A stretch of DNA of 64,000 bases, taken from positions 62,001 to 126,000 of the forward strand of contig JANJTC010000005.1 in assembly GCA_024711325.1 (NCBI GenBank). The letters are read 5' to 3'. Below the pieces are notes generated by a model. It saw only the letters and a list, made by a program, of their open reading frames with translations. It ran no database searches and was not told the DNA's origin. Below are positions 33,464-42,505 of this stretch, one piece after another (positions within the stretch are counted from its first letter, which is position 1; each line of letters opens with the position of its first letter). The stretch is from Bacteriovoracaceae bacterium (lineage in GTDB: Bacteria > Bdellovibrionota > Bacteriovoracia > Bacteriovoracales > Bacteriovoracaceae). The position numbers and the translations under genes were made by a program.

Positions 33464-35892
33464 AAGTCATCAGGCTTTCCGTTCAGGAATTTGCAGTTCC
33501 GACTCCTATGAGAGGAAGTATCGAACCTTCCTCTGGTATGGGAACATCCCTACAACAGGGGATGGAACTTCATCAAAAAGTGCAAAAGGCCCGCAAGCTT
33601 GAAATTCCCGATTATCAAAGCGAACTGCCACTCTCGTGGGTTTTTGAGAAAGATCAATATCGTTTTGAAATTCATGGACGGTTGGATGGTTTCATTCCGG
33701 GTGATAAACCACACATTGAAGAAATCAAATCCAGCTTCAATATCTTTGAACTCTCAAGAAAATTAAAAGATAAAAGACTCGATCACCCTTATTATTTGCA
33801 GCTTTTGACTTATGGTTACCTCTATTGGATGGAGAACTCTCAAAAGCCAGTTCTGAGTTTTCATCTCATCTCCTCCCGACGTGAAGAGAGTATGGATGTA
33901 GATGTTTATTGGGATTTGAAAGAATACGAAGAGTGGCTTACCCACCGTTTAAATGAGCTGGTGAAAGAAGCCATTAAGGCCGAAAAAAGGTTTCTTAGAA
34001 GAACCAGGCTTTCAGAAAATATGCCTTTTCCTTTTCCAAGGCCACGCTCCGGTCAGATGGAGCTCATAGACTTTATTGAAAAAGGTATGAGTCTTGGGAA
34101 GAAAATGATGTTGCAAGCACCTACCGGTTTAGGGAAAACAATGGGTGTGCTTTATCCCTCTTTGAAAGAAGCCTTAAAACGCGGACAAAGAGTGATTTAT
34201 CTCACACCTAAAAACAGCCAGCAAAGTGTGGCGGAAGAAGCGGTGGAAAAGCTTCAGGCCAAAGGCTGTACTACCAAGTCTTTAACCATTACCGCTAAAA
34301 GTAAGATGTGCCTTAAGGCCGAACCCCTATGTAATCCTGAGTACTGTGAGTTTGCCAGGGATTACTATGATAAATTAATCATCCATGACTTAAAAAATGA
34401 GCTGAGTAGAAAAAAGAAACTGACTTCCCGGGTGATGAAAAATCTCGGGATGAAATATGAGGTATGCCCTTTCGAGTTACAGCTCGAAGCGATTCCGGAA
34501 GCTGATACGGTGATTTGTGACTACAACTATGTTTTTGGTCACGAAGGTGTTTTAGGAAAAATCAGTGCCAGCGGTTTTGAACAACAGGGAAAACCTAATT
34601 TGGTCATAGATGAGGCCCATAACCTTCCTTCCCGGACCATGGGGAATTTTTCTCCTGTGCTCTCGAGTGCTACGCTCCATAGCATGCGAAAAGATTTTGA
34701 AGGACTACCAAAACGGTTTAAACATGAAGGGGAGGAACTCCTGGACCTGTGTCTTGAGACTTTAAAGGACGTGACTCCTTCAGAGCGCGAAACCAGAAAA
34801 TTGGTTCTGGAAGCTGAGGTTTTTGTAGCAGTTAATGAAGAACTAAAATCTTTTCTGTCCGCCTACCTGGATTCCGATGCTGAAATCAAGGCCCGAGATG
34901 TTGTTTTGAGAATGGTTTTTTATTGGGGAGAGTTTACAGAAATCCTGGCAAACCTTTCGCCTCGGCAAACCCAATTTTTCGTCACCGGGCAAAATGATGG
35001 AAAGAATCACACGGTTAAAATAACTTGTTGTGATGCTTCGGAATTAATTAAAGAACGGTATGAGTACTTTCAAAACCTGGTGGTCTTTTCCGCCACTTTA
35101 AAACCCTTTGATTATTATTCACGTCTGGCGGGATTGAACCCGGAGCATTTAATTCAGGAAGAATTTGAGTCTCCCTTTGCTAAAGGTAATCGCAAAGTTT
35201 TAATCATTCCTCAGATCTCTACTAAATATTCTGTTCGGGAACAAAACTACCCCAAAATTGCTGAAACCATAAATCGGATCATGAGCTTAAAAACCGGCAA
35301 CTATCTGGCCTTTTTCCCAAGTTTTGATTTCATGGAAAAAGTCTTAAACCTCTTTCAGGCGCCCAAAGGGGTGAAAGTTTTAAAGCAAAATCGCTTCATG
35401 AGGAATGAAGAAGTTGAGTCCACATTAGATCTGCTTAAATCGCAGACATCTCCTATGATACTTTTTGCGGTCCAGGGCGGAGTATTCTCTGAAGGAGTGG
35501 ATTATGCGGGAGATATGGTGATTGGAGCTTTTGTAGTGGGTCCGCCACTTCCGGGCTTTGATTATGAACGGGAACGCATGAAAGATTATTATGAAACTTC
35601 TTATCAGTCGGGTTTTGATTATGCCTATACCTTTCCTGCCATGGCAAAAGCCGTTCAGGCCGCGGGAAGGGTCATCCGCTCTGAAACTGATAAAGGGGTT
35701 ATCATTCTCATGGATGACCGCTTCCTGGAAAAAAGTTACGGCCAGTCTTTGCCTCTTGATTGGTTCCGGGAATCACCCCGGGAACTGGTTTCAAAAAGCA
35801 TTCTGAACGACATCAGATACTTCTGGGAGGAATCAAACCCCCCGATGGGTAATCTGCCGCTTATTGACGACGGCACGATAAATAGCAAGTAG
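33460..35892 (+). CDS. PD-(D/E)XK nuclease fused to XPD/DinG-like FeS helicase
   Basis: 810 residues. The N-terminal 200 form a RecB/Cas4-like nuclease: GMELHQKVQ, GRLDGFIPG (Asp near 75), IEEIKSS (ExK near 87-89) and YYLQLLTYGYLY. The helicase begins at about 205: Walker A APTGLGKT (219-226), four cluster Cys (CLKAEPLC and EYC near 282-294, VCPFE near 335), DEAH box VIDEAHNLPSR (about 383) and motif VI QAAGRVIRSETD. The Cys set is that of the XPD/DinG iron-sulfur domain. It likely unwinds and cuts DNA during repair together with the MBL exonuclease. Confidence 0.88.
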   Translation: MKVIRLSVQEFAVPTPMRGSIEPSSGMGTSLQQGMELHQKVQKARKLEIPDYQSELPLSWVFEKDQYRFEIHGRLDGFIPGDKPHIEEIKSSFNIFELSRKLKDKRLDHPYYLQLLTYGYLYWMENSQKPVLSFHLISSRREESMDVDVYWDLKEYEEWLTHRLNELVKEAIKAEKRFLRRTRLSENMPFPFPRPRSGQMELIDFIEKGMSLGKKMMLQAPTGLGKTMGVLYPSLKEALKRGQRVIYLTPKNSQQSVAEEAVEKLQAKGCTTKSLTITAKSKMCLKAEPLCNPEYCEFARDYYDKLIIHDLKNELSRKKKLTSRVMKNLGMKYEVCPFELQLEAIPEADTVICDYNYVFGHEGVLGKISASGFEQQGKPNLVIDEAHNLPSRTMGNFSPVLSSATLHSMRKDFEGLPKRFKHEGEELLDLCLETLKDVTPSERETRKLVLEAEVFVAVNEELKSFLSAYLDSDAEIKARDVVLRMVFYWGEFTEILANLSPRQTQFFVTGQNDGKNHTVKITCCDASELIKERYEYFQNLVVFSATLKPFDYYSRLAGLNPEHLIQEEFESPFAKGNRKVLIIPQISTKYSVREQNYPKIAETINRIMSLKTGNYLAFFPSFDFMEKVLNLFQAPKGVKVLKQNRFMRNEEVESTLDLLKSQTSPMILFAVQGGVFSEGVDYAGDMVIGAFVVGPPLPGFDYERERMKDYYETSYQSGFDYAYTFPAMAKAVQAAGRVIRSETDKGVIILMDDRFLEKSYGQSLPLDWFRESPRELVSKSILNDIRYFWEESNPPMGNLPLIDDGTINSK

Positions 35893-36096
35893 GATAATTG
35901 CCCCAATAACTGAAGCAACAAAACCTGCGGGTTCTCCTTCTGTGTACCATCCTAGGGAATTACCGATAAAGTAGGCCACAAAAGCTCCGGCGACACCTAG
36001 AAGCATGGTTACAATAAATCCGCCTGGATCACGACCCGGCATTAAAAATTTCGCAATCGCGCCGACAATAAGTCCAACAATTAAAGTCCATAGCAT
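35833..36096 (-). CDS. GlsB/YeaQ/YmgE-family small membrane protein
   Basis: 87 residues from the ATG at 36094-36096 (AAGGAGG five bases upstream). Three hydrophobic segments and the Gly-rich motif GAIAKFLMPGRDPGGF mark the family, known as transglycosylase-associated stress proteins of unknown activity. Its last 60 bases lie inside the 3' end of the helicase gene on the other strand, an unusually long tail-to-tail overlap. Confidence 0.88.
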   Translation of the reverse strand: MLWTLIVGLIVGAIAKFLMPGRDPGGFIVTMLLGVAGAFVAYFIGNSLGWYTEGEPAGFVASVIGAIILLAIYRAVVNKRQITHRGV

Positions 36097-36236
36097 ATAA
36101 GCCTCCTTGACCGTGGGAAACACTTGCTTGTGGTCTTGCAACTCAAAAGCCAGCTTGGAGTGAACCAAAATACTCCATCATTGTTAAAATCGACCCCTTC
36201 TCGACGGCCATGGCCTTCCCCCTTAAAATTTAAAAG

Positions 36237-37286
36237 ATGTACAAAGTAAAAAATCAATCGACTCAACCCATTCAGGATTTCCCTGTCTTCAATAATTGGG
36301 ATGAGGTTGCTTATGGTTGGTATTTTGCCATGCCTTCAAAAGAGTTATCTTTAAATGAAGTAAAGGCGTTGGATTTTTGCGGACAAGAATTAGTATTATT
36401 TCGCGGAACTGATGGTAAGGTAGCCGCTTTAGATGCTTATTGTCCTCACATGGGTACTCATTTAGCTAAAGGTAAAGTTGTCCAAAATACGGTCCAATGT
36501 TTTTTCCATCATTGGCAGTTTAATTCCGAAGGTCGTTGCACCCAAATTCCCTGCCAGGAAGATATCCCGGAAAAAATAAAAGTTCCGGCCTATTCAGTCT
36601 GTGAAAAGTTTGAATCCATCTGGATCTATCCATCGAGGAATCCTACTCATCCTTTGGTGGATTTTCAGGATATGTCCTCCACCGAAAAAATTATTATCGA
36701 GTTTGGTAAGAGCTATGAGCGTTCCTGCCATCATCACGTCACAATGATCAATGGCATAGATCCGCAACATCTAAAAACGGTGCATGATCTGGAAATAGAA
36801 ATGAAGGTTGATATAGCTGAACCGGAAGATGGGAACCGAATTGATATCACCCTCACCGGAAAAATAGGGGAAGGGAAAATCCGGGAGAGGTTAGCTCGTT
36901 TTTTCCTGGGTCCTGAGTATTCTTATTCTATGAGATATGATCATGGCAACAATGGCTTTCTGACCCTGATGAAGGATGTTGCTTTCTTAGGCCATAAATG
37001 GCCAACCCTGCACATGATTTTTGCCTATCGACCTTTGGAAAAAGGGCGGATGATGGTGCAGCCGATTTATGTCACAAAGAGAAGAACAGGTCTTTTGGGC
37101 CCCTTTATTTCGGCATTTTTATTATGGCTGACAAAAAGGGCCTTCTTCGCCTTGCAAGGTGAAGATGGAGCAGTCTATGAAAACATGCGATTTTACCCGG
37201 CCAATCTTTTGCCCATTGACCGACCTATCAGTCAGTACATTCAGTATGTGAACAAACTTAAGTCTTCGCCTTGGAAACTTTCATGA
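36237..37286 (+). CDS. Rieske [2Fe-2S] oxygenase A
   Basis: 349 residues. Rieske ligands in CPHMGTHL (about 68-75) and CFFHHW (about 88-93). The C-terminal half has the catalytic iron domain with NGIDPQHLKTVHD (Asp and two His). The pattern CPHMGxHL plus GRCTQIP resembles the KshA / cholesterol-7-desaturase group rather than classic dioxygenases. It is a paralogue of the 45007-46002 enzyme. No good Shine-Dalgarno precedes the ATG, and a TAAAAT box ends seven bases before it. First gene of operon A; the next gene overlaps by four bases. Confidence 0.88.
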   Translation: MYKVKNQSTQPIQDFPVFNNWDEVAYGWYFAMPSKELSLNEVKALDFCGQELVLFRGTDGKVAALDAYCPHMGTHLAKGKVVQNTVQCFFHHWQFNSEGRCTQIPCQEDIPEKIKVPAYSVCEKFESIWIYPSRNPTHPLVDFQDMSSTEKIIIEFGKSYERSCHHHVTMINGIDPQHLKTVHDLEIEMKVDIAEPEDGNRIDITLTGKIGEGKIRERLARFFLGPEYSYSMRYDHGNNGFLTLMKDVAFLGHKWPTLHMIFAYRPLEKGRMMVQPIYVTKRRTGLLGPFISAFLLWLTKRAFFALQGEDGAVYENMRFYPANLLPIDRPISQYIQYVNKLKSSPWKLS

Positions 37287-38017
37287 AGAATGGACTTAAA
37301 GCGAGTACGGTGAGGGTGAAGAAGATCAAGCGATCTGATATTGACCGTATGTATGAACTATTTTCAGAATATTATGAAAATCATTCTCTACAAAACTTTG
37401 AACAGGATCTGATTGAAAAAAATCACGTTATTCTTCTGCGGGACAAAAAATCGCGCATCATCCAGGGATTTTCAACCCTGCTCCGAGTGCCTTTGAAAAA
37501 ATCCGGCAAAAAAGTCATCGGTGTTTACAGTGGTGATACGGTAATTAACAGGGATTATTGGGGATCGTCCGCCTTGGGAATTGAATTTCTTAAATATCTT
37601 TGGAAACTTAAAATGAAACGGCCAGGTACGGCGGTGTATTGGTTCTTAATCTCTAAGGGATATAAAACCTATTTGTTAATGGCAAAAAACTTTAGTACCC
37701 ATTATCCTCGTCATGATCAGCTGACCCCACCTGAATATAAAAAACTCATGAATGATTTTTATACTTTAAAATTTGGTGATTACTATCATCCAGGGAGGGA
37801 TTTAATCATTCATCATGGTAAATCCTGTGCTTTAAAAGAAAAGATTGCTGATATCACTCCCGAGTTACTGCAAGATCCCAAGGTTTCCTTCTTTCAGGAA
37901 AAAAATCCTGAATGGTCACAAGGGCATGAACTGACATGTATTGCTAAAATGACGGTATGGATGCCTGTTAAATATGCCTTGAAAAAAACATTTAAAGCGA
38001 GAAAAAAATGCGAATAG
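37283..38017 (+). CDS. Putative GNAT-like acyltransferase
   Basis: 244 residues from the ATG at 37283, which overlaps the Rieske stop as ATGA. An in-frame TTG four codons upstream is less likely. The N-terminal half looks like an N-acyltransferase fold: VKKIKRSDIDRMYELF, IIQGFSTLLR, then VIGVYSGDTVINRDYWGSS and WFLISKGYKTYLL. No canonical acetyl-CoA loop is obvious, so the function is uncertain. It is embedded in the oxygenase operon, with ten bases of overlap into the SDR gene, so it probably works on the same product. Confidence 0.5.
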   Translation: MKNGLKASTVRVKKIKRSDIDRMYELFSEYYENHSLQNFEQDLIEKNHVILLRDKKSRIIQGFSTLLRVPLKKSGKKVIGVYSGDTVINRDYWGSSALGIEFLKYLWKLKMKRPGTAVYWFLISKGYKTYLLMAKNFSTHYPRHDQLTPPEYKKLMNDFYTLKFGDYYHPGRDLIIHHGKSCALKEKIADITPELLQDPKVSFFQEKNPEWSQGHELTCIAKMTVWMPVKYALKKTFKARKKCE

Positions 38018-38856
38018 TTCTGATCACTGGTTCAACTTCCGGCTTTGGTAAGTTGATGGTTGAAGCTTTCTTGAAAAATGGTGATACCGTCGTTGCAACG
38101 GGCAGGAATTTATCCAGACGCCAGGAGATTTTTGAGCAAGAAAGGGCAAACTATAAGGAAAAACTACTGGAAGTCACGATGGATGTCGCGAATAAAGAAG
38201 AAGTGGCAGTGGCCGGAAAATTGATTGAAAGTAACTTCGGTAAAGTGGATATTTTAATCAATGCCGCTGGGTATGGATTATTTGGTGCTCTGGAGGATTT
38301 GCGGGAAGAAGAAATCCGTTATCAGATGGAAGTTAATTTCTTTGGTACGATTAATGTGACCCGGGCCTTTCTTCCGATGTTAAGAAAAAGCCACGGTAAG
38401 GTTTTTAACTTCTCTTCTGTTTTTGGCTTCATGGGATTTCCCCTGACTAGCCTTTATTGTGCCAGTAAATACGCTGTTGAAGGTTTATCAGAATCTCTCC
38501 GGGGAGAACTTGCTCCCCATGGAGTGCAAGTATGTATTATTGAACCGGGTGGATACCGAACAAACTTTGGGAGTAACCTTTTATGGAGTCAGGAAAATTC
38601 GGACTCCATCTATCGCAGGCAGTTTAATAACTATAAAGAGCTACATACAAAAATTTCTCAGCGAAAACCTCAGCAACCAATTGAAGTGGCAGAGGGAGTA
38701 TTAAAACTGTCATTGAAATCTCATTTACCTATGAGAAAGGTTTTTGGGCAGGATGGGAAACTCTCTCATTTTTTAAAACGCTGTTTACCTTCGGGTTTGT
38801 ACTTCCGCTTGATGGATAAAGTGTTCAGTAAAGTTTTTCTGCGAGGTCCGGCTTGA
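38008..38856 (+). CDS. Short-chain dehydrogenase/reductase
   Basis: 282 residues. NAD(P)-binding TGSTSGFG near residue 7-14, NAAGYG near 90, catalytic Ser in NFSSVFG and YCASK (Tyr/Lys near 150-154), so a complete classical SDR. The arginines in ATGRNLSRR after strand 2 suggest an NADP preference. Likely interconverts a hydroxyl and a carbonyl on the cluster product. It overlaps both neighbours. Confidence 0.9.
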   Translation: MRIVLITGSTSGFGKLMVEAFLKNGDTVVATGRNLSRRQEIFEQERANYKEKLLEVTMDVANKEEVAVAGKLIESNFGKVDILINAAGYGLFGALEDLREEEIRYQMEVNFFGTINVTRAFLPMLRKSHGKVFNFSSVFGFMGFPLTSLYCASKYAVEGLSESLRGELAPHGVQVCIIEPGGYRTNFGSNLLWSQENSDSIYRRQFNNYKELHTKISQRKPQQPIEVAEGVLKLSLKSHLPMRKVFGQDGKLSHFLKRCLPSGLYFRLMDKVFSKVFLRGPA

Positions 38857-39797
38857 AACTTTCCAATCTATTCCTGGAGAATCTGGCCCGTGATAATAAG
38901 GAGTTTTTAAATCTACTGGATTTAACTGCCAAAGTTCATGGGGAGAATCGACAGGCGGTGGGTAAGGCCGATCAGGCTTTTTGGAATGAAGACTTTTTCC
39001 ATTTAAGTAATTCTTCTATCTGGAAATCTCTGACTGATGAAAAGAAAAAACAGGTTCTGGTCAGGTTAAGCCAGAAAATTTTACAAGAAGCTTACTTTAT
39101 TGAATGTGCGGGTATGGCCTATGCCGGAAAAATGAACCTCGCCGCAAAAACAAAAGAAGAGCGCGCTTTCTTTTGTTTTGTTGGAGAAGAAGAGGCCAAA
39201 CATTTACGCCTGATTGGATCACTGACTATTTTCAATACTTCTCTGTCCGACATCCCTTCCTTTGCACTGTTAATTGGAGAGATTATCCAGGAAGCAAGTA
39301 AACCTTCACACCTTCTTCTGATTCAGATTTTATTGGAAGGATGGGGACTGCACTATTATAAGAGTCTGGCCAAAGCTTCCATGGATGAGGTTGTGGCCAA
39401 TGCTTTTAAAAGTATTCTTAAAGATGAGATTCGCCATCACTCGGCAGGGGTTCTTCTTTTTTCCTCTCATAAAACTCAGCTTGGTTTAACCTCAGGCGAG
39501 GTTGCCGAATTCATGGATTATCTCGAGAGGATTGCCTTTATGGTGAGAATTGGTCCCTACGGGTCTTGTGAAGAGATTTTTAAGCAGTTGGGTGTCCAAG
39601 GTACTCCTGAGAAATTAGAAACCCTCCTCACGGAAACTGAAGCTGTTAGTAAAACCACTGAAAAGCTTGAGGTCCTTGAACAATTACTTCGTAAGAGCTT
39701 ACCGGATGAAGTGATGAAGTCTATTCGGGAGAAGGGAATATTAAAACCTCTGAGTCTTAAAGAGATGACTCAAGTTCTAGCTCAATCCATTCTTTAA
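38853..39797 (+). CDS. Ferritin-like diiron protein
   Basis: 314 residues, helical. Metal-ligand pattern: Glu in LQEAYFIE (first helix), ExxH in EEEAKHL, Glu in LLEGWGLH and ExxH in KDEIRHH, the four-helix diiron arrangement with all ligands in place. Such proteins are usually oxygenases, desaturases or decarboxylases. A C-terminal extension (about 250-314) is helical and unique. Start is TTG at 38853, overlapping the SDR stop (TTGA) with GAGGT upstream. Its last 41 bases overlap the GH3 gene. Confidence 0.8.
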   Translation: MKLSNLFLENLARDNKEFLNLLDLTAKVHGENRQAVGKADQAFWNEDFFHLSNSSIWKSLTDEKKKQVLVRLSQKILQEAYFIECAGMAYAGKMNLAAKTKEERAFFCFVGEEEAKHLRLIGSLTIFNTSLSDIPSFALLIGEIIQEASKPSHLLLIQILLEGWGLHYYKSLAKASMDEVVANAFKSILKDEIRHHSAGVLLFSSHKTQLGLTSGEVAEFMDYLERIAFMVRIGPYGSCEEIFKQLGVQGTPEKLETLLTETEAVSKTTEKLEVLEQLLRKSLPDEVMKSIREKGILKPLSLKEMTQVLAQSIL

Positions 39798-41166
39798 ACT
39801 TTTGCGCTTCCAGGGGCCTTGTGATGAGAAGTTTTTCTTTGATATCACCCAAGGCCATCCCTTGATTTTGATAGAATCTCAGAATTTTCTGATTTAGTTC
39901 CGGAAGAGTGATCACTTGCGCCGGACTTAACTGGCCCAAGCTTCGAGCAAGTTGGTAATGATAGTTTTCCATCAAGGGTTTTTCCCAATCCATATCTTTT
40001 CCAGGAAAAGCGGCATCCACATAGATCACATAATGAGGAAAATCATGGGATTCATCCGGGACAATTAAAAATGAAGCGTTCGTATTTGAGTAGAGTCGCT
40101 TAAGTATACTCTCAGAGAGTTTTTCTCCTGCAAGATCTGAGTACTGCCCGGTGCGTCCCAGAAAGCTTAGGATAGGAGTATGATGATAAAATCCTGTGAC
40201 CAGCACTTCATCCTGTGTATTGTAACGAAGATAACCATTAAACTGACTGGTTAAAACCACATAGCTCTCGCCGAGGGTTAATTCATGGAGTTTCAAAATT
40301 TGTTTGTCTTTATCCAGAAACTCCAGGTAAGTCTCAGTCAGTAATGGAACATTTCCGCTAGCGAAACTCCAGGGGATTGTCACCGGGGCTTCGGTTGAAA
40401 GTAGACCCTTACCTTGAATAAATACGCCCGGAAGTTTTTCTTTTAGTCGACCTGCCGACTTCTCCGCCTGAGCTTCTGTCCAGCAAGAGATGAGTTTAAG
40501 TTCAGGCCAGATCCTATCCCAGTGGATAACTTCGTTTTTTAATCCAAGTTGCTGTTTATTCTTCTCAATAAAGTCCATGAGGCTTAAGAGATAAGTGGGA
40601 CTCCAGATAGATATAATTTCTAAATCTCGTGCACGCAGTAGTTCCCGTGAAATATTCATCAGGAATTCCTCGGAAGTTTGGGCCTTATGCTTATCAGGAT
40701 TGGAAACCAGAAAAGGTGTTAAGAGAAAACTCAAAATCGGGGATAAGTATTTTCGATCATCCCCCGGCTTTTCTCCGATTTGGGGAGAAACACTCATAAA
40801 GAATTTTCCTTTCTTGATTCCAAGACCTGTATGGAAAATCAGGTCATGGGCCCACAGAAGGAACATATGTTCAAAAGATTTAAGTAGTGATTTGGTATAG
40901 GGAATCTGTTTTTTGTTTCCCGTTGAGCCGGAAGTTGTCTCTTTAAATGCGATAGCTTCTTTGGTTAGAGAAGTAATCCCTTCATAATCAAGGTATGTTG
41001 TGGGTCTGTCAGGAAAAGCTTTGAGTGAATTTTTTAGAATTTTATTTTTTAATTCTTCTTGGGTTTTGGCCGGATTTTGACAGGCCCGGATGAAATCTTG
41101 CCTTCTTCTGTTTCCCAAAACTGAAAGAATAATTTTAACCAAGGAAAAGGAAAGACTCACTTCCAC
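39757..41166 (-). CDS. GH3-family acyl-acid-amido synthetase
   Basis: 469 residues. ETTSGSTGNKKQIPY (about 75-90) is the ATP-phosphate loop of the adenylate-forming GH3 family, GLLSTEAPVTIPW the acyl-binding segment, and GYLRYNTQDEVLVTGF (near 310) corresponds to the family GLYRYRxGDVV box. In plants, GH3 enzymes join acyl acids such as jasmonate or auxin to amino acids. Bacterial members are little studied. In this operon it would activate a carboxylic acid and couple it to an amine. Last gene of operon B. Confidence 0.85.
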   Translation of the reverse strand: MEVSLSFSLVKIILSVLGNRRRQDFIRACQNPAKTQEELKNKILKNSLKAFPDRPTTYLDYEGITSLTKEAIAFKETTSGSTGNKKQIPYTKSLLKSFEHMFLLWAHDLIFHTGLGIKKGKFFMSVSPQIGEKPGDDRKYLSPILSFLLTPFLVSNPDKHKAQTSEEFLMNISRELLRARDLEIISIWSPTYLLSLMDFIEKNKQQLGLKNEVIHWDRIWPELKLISCWTEAQAEKSAGRLKEKLPGVFIQGKGLLSTEAPVTIPWSFASGNVPLLTETYLEFLDKDKQILKLHELTLGESYVVLTSQFNGYLRYNTQDEVLVTGFYHHTPILSFLGRTGQYSDLAGEKLSESILKRLYSNTNASFLIVPDESHDFPHYVIYVDAAFPGKDMDWEKPLMENYHYQLARSLGQLSPAQVITLPELNQKILRFYQNQGMALGDIKEKLLITRPLEAQKFKEWIELELESSL

Positions 41167-41765
41167 TCACCACGCCAGAAGAGTCTGGTCTTAACTTTTA
41201 GAATAGTGTGTGATGGAACTTCTGCGCCCGGTCCCAACTGGGAGTCGGCCCCAATGAAGGCCTTATCACCAATGCGAATTTTTTTTATGACCAAAGAAGG
41301 TTTTCCTTCTATCTCAGCCACCATATGTGAGCACAAAGCGCTGATATGCCCAAAGACAACATAATCACCGACTTCTATCAAACCTCGGTCGATAACTTCT
41401 ACTCGAGGAGTCCAAAAGACACCTTTCCCAATCTTACTGCCCCAGGCCCTTAGCCAGACTGAATACAGACCGGGAATAAAATGAATCAAACTCTCAATCC
41501 AGGGGCAAGCGATGAAGGGAAACTGAAACATGTGCGAGGCCCACCAGGGATTGTATTTTCTCTCGGACAATACCCAATAGCCTTCATCAAAAGGGAAAAC
41601 CATAAAATGGATTCGGTGAAGAATGAGTGGAAAGAGATAAATGATTCCTGGCAGGATCAGAAAATCATAATATTCAAAGTGCCAGAACATTTTAAATAGC
41701 CAGCTTAAAACACTTATTAAATAGAACAGGGGAAATAAGGAGATGATTTTTCCGCCGATGGTCAT
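41157..41765 (-). CDS. Membrane-associated left-handed beta-helix acyltransferase
   Basis: 202 residues. N-terminal hydrophobic segments (about 1-70) are followed by hexapeptide-type repeats (IGKGVFW, VEVIDRGLIEVGDYVVFGHIS, IRIGDKAFIGADSQLGPGAEV) typical of trimeric left-handed helix acyltransferases. Active-site His is plausibly H in VFGHIS or CSHM. The combination suggests a membrane-bound acyl or acetyl transferase. It overlaps both neighbours (four and ten bases). Confidence 0.7.
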   Translation of the reverse strand: MTIGGKIISLFPLFYLISVLSWLFKMFWHFEYYDFLILPGIIYLFPLILHRIHFMVFPFDEGYWVLSERKYNPWWASHMFQFPFIACPWIESLIHFIPGLYSVWLRAWGSKIGKGVFWTPRVEVIDRGLIEVGDYVVFGHISALCSHMVAEIEGKPSLVIKKIRIGDKAFIGADSQLGPGAEVPSHTILKVKTRLFWRGEWK

Positions 41766-42505
41766 CGTCCCACCTTCCAGGGAATGAATAGTTCCCGCCA
41801 GATATTTTTTCCATTGAGATTTTCCAGATTCTTATTTTCAATCAAACTCTGTGAGTAAGTTCCATGAAGCTGATCCCACCAACAAAAGTTCGCTCCATAG
41901 TTTTTGGTTCTTCCCGTCAAAGAATGGTGGAGAACATGCTGCTCCGGCATGATGAGGATTTTACCCAGAGTGAAATGCATCCACTGCGGCTGTTTCATTC
42001 CACTATGTCGCCAGAGGTCCAGGGCAAAAGTCAGACCCAAACCCAGCATGTAGGGAGTGCTGTCTTTTAAAAGGAACATTCCCAGAATCTGTGACCAGAC
42101 ATAAATAAAAAGAAAAGAAGTTATGACTGAATTGCGTGAAGTTGCAAAAATATCCAGTTGCCGGGAACTATGATGCAGACGGTGAATTGGCCAGTAACTC
42201 CGGCGATGAAAGAGGCGATGATTCCAGTAATAAAGATAATCCACCAATAGGAAGCTGAGTGAGAATCCAAGTATCGGATGAAGATCAAATATTCCCTTAT
42301 GGTCCGGAAAAAATGAACTTAATATAGGCACCATAATAAAAGGAAAGGCGGGAATCAAAACTCCTTGAATCAGAAGACCCATGATATCTACGGTCCATTC
42401 ATTTTGTGAGCGGGAGAAGGTGGCCTGTCTTCTTTCCTCATTCAATAAACCCAGAATGATGAGCAGTGAGAAAGTGATAAAGAGGAGGATGGTATTTATA
42501 CCCAA
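41762..42505 (-). CDS. Fatty acid hydroxylase / sterol desaturase family membrane enzyme
   Basis: 247 residues with several membrane segments and the histidine boxes of the diiron membrane-oxygenase superfamily: HRLFH (about 95-99), HRLHH (about 107-111) and HVLHH (near 188-192). Members hydroxylate or desaturate lipids, sterols or carotenoids. The motif spacing and RNSVI near the second box are closer to the sterol-desaturase branch than to CrtZ. The substrate is unknown. Confidence 0.85.
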   Translation of the reverse strand: MGINTILLFITFSLLIILGLLNEERRQATFSRSQNEWTVDIMGLLIQGVLIPAFPFIMVPILSSFFPDHKGIFDLHPILGFSLSFLLVDYLYYWNHRLFHRRSYWPIHRLHHSSRQLDIFATSRNSVITSFLFIYVWSQILGMFLLKDSTPYMLGLGLTFALDLWRHSGMKQPQWMHFTLGKILIMPEQHVLHHSLTGRTKNYGANFCWWDQLHGTYSQSLIENKNLENLNGKNIWRELFIPWKVGR

